DNA from: CAVXSP01 sp963724645
Lineage (GTDB): Bacteria > Acidobacteriota > Vicinamibacteria > Vicinamibacterales > SCN-69-37
Assembly: GCA_963724645.1 (NCBI GenBank)
Contig: CAVRVJ010000001.1
Span: forward strand, 310,001 to 374,000
Direction: 5' to 3'
DNA: 64,000 nt
Every line of letters starts with the position of its first letter. Within the stretch, counting starts at the first letter, position 1. This document shows, piece after piece, positions 26,010 to 34,111 of the stretch. A model generated the notes under the pieces. That model was not told where the DNA came from, made no database searches, and saw nothing but the letters and a program-made list of their open reading frames with translations. Made by a program: the position numbers and the translations under genes.

Positions 26010-27350
26010 CTATGTCTCAAACCCGCGTATGTATGGGATGTTCGGCGGACGCTCCCCTTTCTCGAACATCGGTCCCCGTGTTGTGCGGTATGTCATGTCC
26101 ATGAACGGCGTCTCGATGCGACGACCAACGGGGGAATAGCGGCCGTTCTCCCAGTTCGAGTCCATGTAATGGTTCACGATGCCGGTGGACAACAGCAGCC
26201 GCTCCGCGTTGAACGGTTCCTTCTTGGTCACCATCATCTCGGTGATCCAGTGCGAGTGCGCGTTCGCGGCGTGGTACTGCGAGTATGGGCCGGGCCAGCC
26301 AAGCATCGAGACGATTGTCGGCTGTTGTTGTCCTTCAATCTCGCCGGCGTACGTCCAACCCACACCCCGGCCGGAAATCACAGCCGCAGTCGTGCCATCG
26401 TTGTACTCCACGATACAGACATTGGCCTGGGCGGTCTCCTGAAAGGCCCCCGGCTTCAGGTCAAAGGCTTGTGCCACTGAATCAAGCAACTTGCCTCCCC
26501 AGGGAGTGCGTTCGACCCACTTCCATGTTTCAGGTCCCCGGATGGACTGCACCGATTTGACGCCGGTCTCGCCACCCTTGCGGCGTTCGACAAACGCTTG
26601 AAGCACATCAACACAATGGAAAATGGCTCCCTCATCTGCAGTGCCTCCAACCACGATCGAGTGCTTCAGAGGCGTGTCGATAGCAAGATCGATCTCGGGC
26701 TTGCGAAAATACGTCGGAATGGAGGACCCACCGGTCAGGGGAAAGTTCAGTTCACGTGACTTGTCGAACATCCACTTGGCATCGTCCCAGTTGTAAGAAA
26801 AGTGCTTGTCGTTGAAGACAGGCACCGAGCGCTTGCTTTGCTCGAACACCCTGATCACCTGCTGGTACATCCACCAGCGCGGCAGGAGCCAGTGCCCCTT
26901 GAGATCGGTCGGATACTCGCCATGTTCTCCGACGATGACCACACCATCCACCGCAAGTTCCGGCCCTCCAAGCTTGGCGGCCTCACCGACGGTCTTGAAG
27001 ATCGGGATGTTTTTCGCCTTGCATACTTTCTGGCCCAGTAAGCTCGTTTCAAACTGATGGATGTACACAGAGACCACGTCCACCCGAGAAGACGTGTGGG
27101 CGCCCTGCCACCAATACCCGTCCATCAGTTTGTCGATGATCCAGTCCGCATGTGACCCCGGAGCGCCCCAAAAGCTGACACAACAGGCGATACGAGGCCG
27201 TGTTTGCTGCGTCTGCGGAACAGCACCGGCTGCGCTCGCGACCAAAGGTGTCATGCCGGGCAACGCCGTCAGACCGGCCATCCCCGCGACGCCCAGCATT
27301 TCACGCCGGGTGAAAAGAGGCTGTGCAGTTTCGGTTTGTTTCTTTGCCAT
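26010..27350 (-). CDS. Tat-exported conserved protein of unknown function
   Basis: The 446-residue protein has a twin-arginine signal (LFTRREMLGVAGMAGLTALPG) and a mature part with ACCVSFWGAPGSHADWI, VGEHGEYPTDLKG, VPVFNDKHFSYNWDDAKWM, LTGGSSIPTYFRKPEI and ERRKGGETGVKSVQSIRG. I have seen this type in planctomycetes and acidobacteria, where it resembles the substrate domain of Gfo/Idh-type oxidoreductases without a clear nucleotide-binding motif. No reaction is known. The start could also be the ATG at 27365. It is operonic with the dipeptidase and divergent from the GH16-like gene. Confidence 0.72.
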   Translation of the reverse strand: MAKKQTETAQPLFTRREMLGVAGMAGLTALPGMTPLVASAAGAVPQTQQTRPRIACCVSFWGAPGSHADWIIDKLMDGYWWQGAHTSSRVDVVSVYIHQFETSLLGQKVCKAKNIPIFKTVGEAAKLGGPELAVDGVVIVGEHGEYPTDLKGHWLLPRWWMYQQVIRVFEQSKRSVPVFNDKHFSYNWDDAKWMFDKSRELNFPLTGGSSIPTYFRKPEIDLAIDTPLKHSIVVGGTADEGAIFHCVDVLQAFVERRKGGETGVKSVQSIRGPETWKWVERTPWGGKLLDSVAQAFDLKPGAFQETAQANVCIVEYNDGTTAAVISGRGVGWTYAGEIEGQQQPTIVSMLGWPGPYSQYHAANAHSHWITEMMVTKKEPFNAERLLLSTGIVNHYMDSNWENGRYSPVGRRIETPFMDMTYRTTRGPMFEKGERPPNIPYIRGFET

Positions 27351-27395
27351 GATGTTTCGTGGCATCTTAACGCGGTGCACCCTCACGTGTCTTGC

Positions 27396-28118
27396 ATGCG
27401 TCCCTTCACACTCGCGGTCATTCCTCTCTTGTCGCTCCTCGCGACGGGTGCGCGGCAGACCGCGCCCGCGGAGTTCAGGCAGACCTTCGATTCGATGCAA
27501 GACGTCGAGGCGGCCTTCACGCTGTCGTCGTGGAGCAATACCAATCGAACGCATTCGCCGGCCAACGTGACGGTCGAGGACGGCGTGCTGGAATTGAAGT
27601 TGAGTGGGTCCGCGCCCGGGACGCTTCCCGTCTGTGCCGAGATTGCGTCGCGCCGCAACGACTTCCACTACGGGACATATCGCGCCGCGATCAAGATGTC
27701 GAAGGTGCCGGGCGCGGTCGTCGGATGGTTTACGTACCTGGGCCGGCCACTGAACGAAATCGACGTGGAATTCCTGACCCGCGAGCCGCGGCTGGCGCAC
27801 TTCACGCTGCACCACGTCCAGACCGGCGTCGATCACGGCCGCAAGGAGGTCGCCTTCGACCCCAGTGCCGCGTTTCATGAATATCGATTCGACTGGCACA
27901 AGGATCGCGTCGACTACTTCATCGACGGTGAGCCTGCGGCGACGCTCACCAAGCAGATCCCCGACATGCCGTCACGGCTGATGCTGAACCACTGGAGCGG
28001 CAATATCCCGACCTTTGGCGGCCCGGCACCCACCGAAGACGCGGTGATGCAGGTGGACTGGGTCTACTACTCGCCAGACTTCACGCCACCCTCTGGTCTC
28101 ACGGTCTCGACGCGCTGA
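27396..28118 (+). CDS. secreted GH16-like glycoside hydrolase
   Basis: The 240-residue protein has a signal peptide (MRPFTLAVIPLLSLLATGA) and a jelly-roll of the GH16 type. The catalytic motif ExDxxE appears as NEIDVEFL at about residues 127-134. YGTYRAAIKMSKVPGAVVGWF, HEYRFDWHKDRVDYFIDGE and MLNHWSGN are further GH16 landmarks. The longer frame upstream to 27204 overlaps the divergent gene and is ignored. It probably cuts beta-1,3/1,4-glucans, xyloglucan or galactans. Confidence 0.85.
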   Translation: MRPFTLAVIPLLSLLATGARQTAPAEFRQTFDSMQDVEAAFTLSSWSNTNRTHSPANVTVEDGVLELKLSGSAPGTLPVCAEIASRRNDFHYGTYRAAIKMSKVPGAVVGWFTYLGRPLNEIDVEFLTREPRLAHFTLHHVQTGVDHGRKEVAFDPSAAFHEYRFDWHKDRVDYFIDGEPAATLTKQIPDMPSRLMLNHWSGNIPTFGGPAPTEDAVMQVDWVYYSPDFTPPSGLTVSTR

Positions 28119-28534
28119 CAGTCGGCGTCCGAGGCCTGAATACTCCCGGACCACCGCCTGAGAAAATAGTGACGCAAGCGTCACCTGGGACGTACTGTCC
28201 GGCGATATTCTTCGCCGTGTTCCATGAGTCTCGCGGACTGGTTTCGTCCTCGCCGCCAGGTGCTCCATACCGAGAGGCCTGGTAGGTTCGCAGGCGCGCG
28301 CCGCGACCACATTCGGCTGAGCGCGACGCTGCGTAACGGGAGGACCCACGCCCCTCATCCACATTCCTCTAGCGCTGCATCGCATCCGTTTCTCGGCTTG
28401 ACGCTTCGCAGACCAGCACCCCAACGGCCCTCGGCGTCGACACGACCGGTACCTCGACTTGCACCGCGGCTTGGGACACACTCTGCCAACGCTGACGTCC
28501 AACGGCAACCCGCACATCGATAAGAGGAGAGGAA
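28119..28534. other. 416-nt leader region before the split-dikinase operon
   Basis: No gene is supported; a 99-codon plus frame has no family features. It holds the dyad at 28169-28184 and, at its right end, a good ribosome site (GAGGAGAGGAA) directly before the ATG at 28535. The promoter is likely inside but could not be placed. Confidence 0.5.
28169..28184. promoter_or_regulatory. inverted repeat GTGACGC-AA-GCGTCAC
   Basis: A perfect 7-bp inverted repeat with a 2-nt centre lies 50 nt after the GH16 stop and 350 nt before the dikinase start. Short, near-continuous symmetry suits a dimeric regulator; it lacks the T-run and loop size of a terminator. The spacing (GTGA-N8-TCAC) is not that of a CRP site. 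Confidence 0.38.
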
Positions 28535-30220
28535 ATGGACACCTCAAAGGTTCTCGCGGAATTCCACGGCGACGCGAGTTTCCCGGTTACGTGGGACAAC
28601 GACGAGGAGAAGCGTCTGTTCTGGTTTCTCGACGACAACCACGTGCCGTTTCCTGTCTCGCCGATGTATTTCAGCCTGCACGGCTGGTGGGGTCCGACGT
28701 GCGATTACCTTTTCCGCCGGTTCGACGTCGACACCGGACTCCATTGGCACGGCAAAGTCATCAACGGATACCTCTACACGGCCATCGAACCCCGCGCGCC
28801 CAAGGACGCGGCCGAGGCCCGAGCGTATTACCATTGGATCATGCCGACCTATGCCACGAACTTCCTGGAGTGGTGGGAAAGGCGGTATCTGCCGGAGGTC
28901 CTACGCAATTTCGAGTACATCGACACCTTCGATGCGGACACGGCCACGCTGGCCGAGCTGATGATCCATCTGGAGGAAATGATCGACATCCAGGAGCGTC
29001 ACTTCCGTCTCCATTGGATCCTGAACTGGGCCCAGTTCACCGCGATGATGGGGTTCAACAGCACTGTCAAGGCGCTGATCGACGACGTCGATCGCGACGT
29101 GCTGGCAAAAGTCAACGTGTCACGCGTTGACCGCAACTGGGACAGCCTGAAGGCACTCTGGCGTCTCAAGGAGGAAGTCAAAGCCAGCTCCGAGCTGAAA
29201 GGGATCTTCCTCGAGACCACGCAACGGGCGGAGCTCGCTCCGAAGCTCGACACCTTCGAGGCCGGCCGCGCCCTGTTTGGCCACGTTGCGGACTATGCGA
29301 AGGAGTTCGGCTACAAGGCTGTCTATACGCATGAATACGTGTACCCGCTCTATGTCGAGGATCCCACGCCGATCCTCGAGCAGATTAAGAGCTACCTGGC
29401 TTCGGACTTCGACTACAACACGATCTACGACAAATGCATCAGAGAGCAGGACGCTGCCATCGCATCGCTGCGCAACCAGATCGCCAGCAAGAGCGTCAAC
29501 GACCAGAAGCGATTCGAAGAGGCTCTGGATCTGCACCTGCGCATGTTTCCGTTGACGCCGGACCATCACTTCTATTTCGACCAGGGGACGTTCGCCCGCA
29601 TGCGTGTGGTGCTGCTGAGGGTCGGGCGCAAACTGCGCAAGGAGCGGCTGCTCGACGATCCGGAGGACATCATGTTCCTCGAATACGAGCAACTGCGCAG
29701 GTATGTCGGCAATCCCAGGAACTATCCCGGCCGGGACGTGATCGCCCAGGCGAAGGCGACACGCGAGGCATCACTGAAGATCAAACCGCGCGACTGGGTC
29801 GGTACCGTCACGCAGGCGAACATGTATGAAGAGCCGTACCACACGATGTGGGGCTACCCCGAAAAGTTTGAACGCGCGCAGGCTGCGAAGCCGGTCAAGG
29901 GGCAGATCGTCGGGCTTGGCGGATCTGCCGGTGTCGTGGAGGGCCATGCACGCGTGGTGAAAACGCCGAAAGAGTTCGACTCCGTCGAACAGGGCGACAT
30001 CATGGTCTGCATCATGACCAACCCGGCGTGGGTGGTCGTCTTCAGCAAGATTGCCGGCATCGTCACGGATTCGGGCGGTGTGCTGTCCCACTCCGCGACG
30101 GTCGCGCGGGAGTTCATGATTCCCGCAGTCGTCGGCTGCGGCAGCGCCACTCGCGAGATCAAGAGCGGCGACCGGATCCGAGTGGATGGCGACAAGGGAA
30201 TCGTCCACCTCGTCGGATGA
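28535..30220 (+). CDS. PEP-utilising phospho-histidine subunit of a split dikinase (phenylphosphate-synthase-alpha-like)
   Basis: The 561-residue protein ends in the swivelling phospho-histidine domain of PEP synthase/PPDK enzymes (about 465-561). The phosphate carrier is His519 in GGVLSHSATVAREFMIPAVVG. The first 450 residues are mostly helical and unlike PEP synthase, with DDNHVPFPVSPMYF, HWHGKVINGYLY and LEWWERRYLPEVL. There is no ATP-grasp domain; that is encoded by the next gene. The division His-domain protein then ATP-grasp protein is that of phenylphosphate synthase alpha/beta from anaerobic phenol degraders. By analogy, this subunit takes phosphate from ATP via the partner and passes it to an alcohol or phenol bound by the N-terminal region. 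The substrate is unknown; no UbiD-type carboxylase is adjacent. Confidence 0.82.
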   Translation: MDTSKVLAEFHGDASFPVTWDNDEEKRLFWFLDDNHVPFPVSPMYFSLHGWWGPTCDYLFRRFDVDTGLHWHGKVINGYLYTAIEPRAPKDAAEARAYYHWIMPTYATNFLEWWERRYLPEVLRNFEYIDTFDADTATLAELMIHLEEMIDIQERHFRLHWILNWAQFTAMMGFNSTVKALIDDVDRDVLAKVNVSRVDRNWDSLKALWRLKEEVKASSELKGIFLETTQRAELAPKLDTFEAGRALFGHVADYAKEFGYKAVYTHEYVYPLYVEDPTPILEQIKSYLASDFDYNTIYDKCIREQDAAIASLRNQIASKSVNDQKRFEEALDLHLRMFPLTPDHHFYFDQGTFARMRVVLLRVGRKLRKERLLDDPEDIMFLEYEQLRRYVGNPRNYPGRDVIAQAKATREASLKIKPRDWVGTVTQANMYEEPYHTMWGYPEKFERAQAAKPVKGQIVGLGGSAGVVEGHARVVKTPKEFDSVEQGDIMVCIMTNPAWVVVFSKIAGIVTDSGGVLSHSATVAREFMIPAVVGCGSATREIKSGDRIRVDGDKGIVHLVG

Positions 30221-30260
30221 GCGACGCAATGGACGGGAATTTGCGGCAAGGCAACTCTCA

Positions 30261-31253
30261 ATGCGCTACGTAAAACCGATCGACGCGATGAGCAAGGCGG
30301 AGTTTCAGGAGGCCGGCGGCAAGGCCGCCAATCTGGGGGAACTCTCCCGAAATGGGTTCAGCGTTCCAGGCGGCTTCTGTGTCATCGGCAAGGCTTTGGA
30401 CTATGTGCTGGACTCCGCTCGCCTCATGCCTGAAATCGTGAGCCGCCTCGCCGGCCTGGATTTCGACGATTACGGTGCGGTCGAGGAAACCTCCGAGACG
30501 ATCCGCGGCATGATCAAGGAGGCGTCGGTACCAGAGGACCTATTCGCCGAAATCCGAGGGCAGATCCACGTGTTGAAATCGCCGTCCGGTGAAGATCCCT
30601 TCGTTGCCGTCCGATCATCGGTGGCGGTCAAGGACAGCGCCATCTCGTCGTTTCCCGGCATGATGGATACGTACCATTTCGTTCGTGGAGAGCAGCAGAT
30701 TGTTGCCCACATTCGGCAGTGCTGGGCTTCGCTCTATACGGCCCGTGCCGTCACGCGCCGGCATCAGTTACACGTCGAGCAAGACAGGGGTGTGATTGCG
30801 CCGGTGGTCCAGCGAATGGTGAACGCCGACGTCGCAGGCGTGCTGTTCAATGCGAATCCCGTGACCAGTGCTCGCGATGAAATGGTCATTGAATCGAATT
30901 GGGGGCTTGGGGAATCTGTGGTGTCCGGCGAGGTCAATGCTGATTACTTCGTGGTGGCCCGATCGAATCCTCCAACGATCAAGGAACGGAAGATCCAGAA
31001 CAAGAGCTTTATGGTCGCTCTCGATCGAGAGCGAGGCATCGGGCGCAAGAAGTACCCGTTGACTGGGAGCCGCGCCACCGAATCGTCTCTGTCCGACGAA
31101 CAACTCTTCGAGCTGGCCGCATTGGGGGAAAAGATTGAAGCCATCTTCAGACAGCCGCAGGACATCGAGTGGGCGTATGAAGGCGGTTCGCTGTTCGTCC
31201 TGCAGAGCCGGAATATCAGGGGACTCCGAAGTACGGGCCCATCGCATGCGTAG
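30261..31253 (+). CDS. ATP-grasp (PPDK_N) subunit of the split dikinase (phenylphosphate-synthase-beta-like)
   Basis: The 330-residue protein is a single PEP/pyruvate-binding ATP-grasp domain (PF01326). Landmarks in order: GGKAANLGELSRNGFSVPGGF (near residue 20), VAVRSSVAVKDSAISSFPGMMD (about 115), QRMVNADVAGVLFNANPVT (about 180), ESNWGLGESVVSGEVNADYF (about 215), and DIEWAYEGGSLFVLQSR near the C-terminus. It ends there, with no histidine or PEP-binding domain, so it must act with the 28535-30220 protein. The ATG at 30261 gives the family N-terminus; the longer frame to 30186 overlaps the partner gene. Spacing to the partner is 40 nt. Confidence 0.85.
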   Translation: MRYVKPIDAMSKAEFQEAGGKAANLGELSRNGFSVPGGFCVIGKALDYVLDSARLMPEIVSRLAGLDFDDYGAVEETSETIRGMIKEASVPEDLFAEIRGQIHVLKSPSGEDPFVAVRSSVAVKDSAISSFPGMMDTYHFVRGEQQIVAHIRQCWASLYTARAVTRRHQLHVEQDRGVIAPVVQRMVNADVAGVLFNANPVTSARDEMVIESNWGLGESVVSGEVNADYFVVARSNPPTIKERKIQNKSFMVALDRERGIGRKKYPLTGSRATESSLSDEQLFELAALGEKIEAIFRQPQDIEWAYEGGSLFVLQSRNIRGLRSTGPSHA

Positions 31254-31306
31254 CGATTGTATCGGTCCGTTAGCCGTCATCTAATTACGATTGAGGCGAA
31301 ACTCCC

Positions 31307-32440
31307 GTGGCCAACGCAACCTCGACAACGCCAGATGCCATGCCCGACGCAACCCTGACAACACAACCAGCCGCGAGTATCCCTCCAACGATGGAGGCGC
31401 TCGTTGTCCTGAAGCCCAACCTGTTCGAGATGCAGGAAGTGCCGACGCCCAGACCCGGGCGCAACGAGATCCTCGCGCGGGTTCGCGCGGTGGCGATCTG
31501 CGGCACCGACGTGCACCTGGTACAGGGAGACTACCCCGGCTTCTGGCCGCTCAGTTTTCCGTTCACGCCAGGGCACGAGTGGGCCGGTGAGATCGTCGCG
31601 CTCGGTCCCGGCGCGGAGCTGCACGGATGGAAGATCGGCGATCGAGTGGCCGGCACCTCGCACGACGCGTGCGGTATCTGCCAGAAGTGCGTGGAGGGCC
31701 ACTACAACCTCTGCGAGAACTACGGTAAGCCGGGACTGCATCGCCAGTACGGACACAACTACACGGGCGCCGACGCGACATATGTCGTCCATGGCATCAA
31801 GTGCATCTTCAAGCTGCCCGACGCGCTGTCATTCGAAGACGGCTCGCTGATCGACCCCGCGTCCATCGCGCTGCATGTCGCGAATCGCGGCGGCATCCAG
31901 CCGGGTGACAACGTGGCCATTACCGGACCCGGCGCGATTGGGTTGCTCGCCGGCGACGCCGCGCGGGCGCGCGGCGCGGCGCGCGTCATCATGTGCGGGC
32001 GCAGCGTCCGGCGGCTGGACAAGGCTCGACAGATGGGATTCGAGACCGTCGATGTCACCAACGGCGATCCGATCCAGCAGGTCCGAGAAATGACGGGCGG
32101 CCTGGGCGCGGATGTCGTCCTGGAGTGCGCCGGGGCGCCGATGGCCGTGCAATGGGGCCTCGGGATGCTTCGCCGCGGTGGGCGCTGCGCGGCCGTGGGT
32201 ATTCCGACGGAGGGTGTCGAGATCGGAATGCAAAGGATCGTTCTGGATGAACTCGAACTGGTCGGCTCTCGAGCGACGGCTGGCGAGATGCGCCGAGTGA
32301 TGCCGCTCGTGGCGCAGGGCCGCATCCGGATCCGCGAGATCGTCACGCACCGCTTCGCCCTGAGCGACTACGGAAAGGCCATCGCCACCTTCAAGGACCC
32401 CAGCAGCGGCTGCATCAAGATCGTGCTTACTCCTAGTTAG
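31307..32440 (+). CDS. zinc-dependent medium-chain dehydrogenase (threonine/sorbitol dehydrogenase type)
   Basis: The 377-residue protein has the MDR layout. Catalytic zinc ligands are in AICGTDVHLV and TPGHEWAGEI, four structural cysteines in DACGICQKCVEGHYNLC, and the Rossmann loop is GPGAIGLLAG. The GTG at 31307 adds about 28 residues of Thr/Pro/Ala-rich leader; the ATG at 31391 (MEALVVLKPN) is the usual family start and may be the true one. It lies 53 nt after the dikinase pair on the same strand, suggesting oxidation of an alcohol in the same pathway, for instance a substrate before or after phosphorylation (inference). Confidence 0.85.
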   Translation: MANATSTTPDAMPDATLTTQPAASIPPTMEALVVLKPNLFEMQEVPTPRPGRNEILARVRAVAICGTDVHLVQGDYPGFWPLSFPFTPGHEWAGEIVALGPGAELHGWKIGDRVAGTSHDACGICQKCVEGHYNLCENYGKPGLHRQYGHNYTGADATYVVHGIKCIFKLPDALSFEDGSLIDPASIALHVANRGGIQPGDNVAITGPGAIGLLAGDAARARGAARVIMCGRSVRRLDKARQMGFETVDVTNGDPIQQVREMTGGLGADVVLECAGAPMAVQWGLGMLRRGGRCAAVGIPTEGVEIGMQRIVLDELELVGSRATAGEMRRVMPLVAQGRIRIREIVTHRFALSDYGKAIATFKDPSSGCIKIVLTPS

Positions 32441-32549
32441 TCCATTTTCGAAAGGACGGTGGCACCGACGATGAACGGCCATGAGTCCCCAGGCGGCATC
32501 AGTCGCGAGGAGTTGCTTCTGCTGCAAAGCCGCCGATCGCGGAGTAGCG

Positions 32550-33140
32550 ATGCCCGTCAATACTAGGGAGTGCTCGCTGGTCGAAGAGGCGCAGAAGTGG
32601 GTAATGGAGTATTACCCTTTCAATCGACATCATCTCCTTCGCGCGCTCGAATGGCTCGATCGGATTGCCCCTGAATCATCCGACGCTCTCAGGATCGCCA
32701 CCGTGACGCACGATATGGAGCGGGCGTTCCCGGGACCAGATCAGCCAACGTTTACGAGTCTGGTGGATTCGGACTACCTGCGAGCGCATTCGAAGCGAAG
32801 TGCCCGAATCGTCGGCGCATGGCTTCGCGAGCGGCACGCCGATTCCTCGTTGGTGGCAGAGGTGGAGCGCCTCGTCCTCGCGCATGAATTCGGCGGCTGG
32901 CGCGAGGCGGATCTCCTGCAGGCGGCGGACAGCCTGAGCTTTCTGGAGACGAATATCGACCTCCTGCTTGGATTCGCTCAGTCGGGCCGGCTCTCCGCCA
33001 ACGAGGTTCGCAAGAAGTTCGAGTATGCGTACGACCGAATCAGGCCGCCACACTTGAAGGCACTGGCGGCTCCAATGCGAGCTGCCGCCGTCGCTCGATT
33101 GGACGCGTGGGAGGCGGGACTGCGAACGTCCTCGACGTGA
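32550..33140 (+). CDS. HD-superfamily-like metal-dependent protein (DUF4202-like)
   Basis: The 196-residue helical protein begins MPVNTRECSLVEEAQKWV. It has a histidine in FNRHHLLRALEWLDRIAP, an HD pair in IATVTHDMERAFPG, a third His in LRAHSKRSARIVGAWL, HE in VLAHEFGGWREADLLQAADSLSFLE, and a last Asp in AADS. This spacing fits an HD phosphohydrolase-like fold and is close in layout to DUF4202. The ATG at 32550 is chosen over the open upstream frame because it follows the dehydrogenase gene properly. In a cluster with a phosphotransferase, a phosphatase role is attractive but unproven. Confidence 0.65.
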   Translation: MPVNTRECSLVEEAQKWVMEYYPFNRHHLLRALEWLDRIAPESSDALRIATVTHDMERAFPGPDQPTFTSLVDSDYLRAHSKRSARIVGAWLRERHADSSLVAEVERLVLAHEFGGWREADLLQAADSLSFLETNIDLLLGFAQSGRLSANEVRKKFEYAYDRIRPPHLKALAAPMRAAAVARLDAWEAGLRTSST

Positions 33141-33274
33141 TGCGCGCCTTTCGGTACGGCCCGGCGCAGACCTCACAACGGAGGTCTTCGAACAGGTGTT
33201 GTTCGGAGTCGTCCTCGTCGTGTTCCCTCGGTGTCGCGAAACGCGCGACGGGCAGGCTCGCACGTGAGGTAAGG

Positions 33275-33679
33275 ATGGACGCCAAAGGAAAACTAGACAA
33301 AGCGTTCGGGTATCAGGGCAACACCCTGAACTTGCCCGTGCGGGACCTCGCCTCCGCGCTGCCGTTTTACGAGACTGTCCTCGGGTTTGAAGTCGCGTCG
33401 ATGATCGATGCCCCGCAGAAGTCGGCGGTGCTCGAGCGCGATCGAGTCAGAATCGGACTCGTCGAGAACGGCGGTGATCCGACACAGGACGGCTGTGCGT
33501 TCCACGTCACCGGATTGGAAGCGTTGGCTATGGAGTTCGAGTCGAACGGCCTCCAGGCGCGCTCGGAGTTCAGCAGCGAGATGCGCGACGGAACACCCTG
33601 GAAGGTCTTCTTTGTCGTCGCGCCAGACGGCCTCTGCTACTGGTTCGGCGAGCGCCAGGCTTCGACCGCACATGAGTAG
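33275..33679 (+). CDS. VOC-superfamily (glyoxalase/dioxygenase fold) protein
   Basis: The 134-residue protein has one or two beta-alpha-beta-beta-beta modules: NLPVRDLASALPFYETVLGFEV, RVRIGLVENGGD and WKVFFVVAPDGLCYWFGER. The ATG at 33275 is preceded by a fair ribosome site (GAGGTAAGG). Clear metal-ligand positions are few, so it may be a binding or lyase-type member. It is the last gene of the five-gene run that begins with the dikinase. Confidence 0.8.
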   Translation: MDAKGKLDKAFGYQGNTLNLPVRDLASALPFYETVLGFEVASMIDAPQKSAVLERDRVRIGLVENGGDPTQDGCAFHVTGLEALAMEFESNGLQARSEFSSEMRDGTPWKVFFVVAPDGLCYWFGERQASTAHE

Positions 33680-34111
33680 ACGACTCCGCTATGGATCGCC
33701 GGCCAGGGATTCGATCCGAACAATTACACCGAACCGTGGGAGCTCGAGCCGTACGTGCGGAGTTGCTCGACATCCGGCAGCAGAGGCTTTCGCAAGTTGG
33801 GACCTGATCGCCCAGTTGCTGAAACGGATCGACCAGGTGCGCAGCGCTGGCTCTGGAGCTGCGCCGTAACCAGGCCAGCGCGAGCGCCACGGCCGCCCCG
33901 CCGACCTGCACCGCCGTCATGAAGACCGTATTGACGACATAGATGAGCATCGCCGCTGCGACCGACAGGAGCGACGATCGGCCGGCCGCCAGAGCTGGCA
34001 GGCGAATTTTATGACGAAGCCAACAACCCGTCACTCGAACGGGGAGAGGTCGAATGGCTGTAACCGCGGCGACCATTCTGCGCGATCGCTGGGCAGCTCC
34101 GAAAAGATGAA
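33680..34111. other. 432-nt gap between the VOC gene and the ADOP permease
   Basis: No gene is supported. A plus-strand stretch just after 33680 reads in part like protein (WIAGQGFDPNNYTEPWELEP) and a minus-strand frame contains a hydrophobic stretch, but neither has a start, ribosome site or recognisable family. The region may be remnant sequence. Confidence 0.45.

Noticed and set aside
28169..28184. CRP site
   Set aside because: The half-sites are 8 nt apart (GTGA-N8-TCAC) and not 6, and the flanks do not fit.
28224..28523. 99-residue frame before the dikinase gene
   Set aside because: No family resemblance; low-complexity, shadow-like composition.
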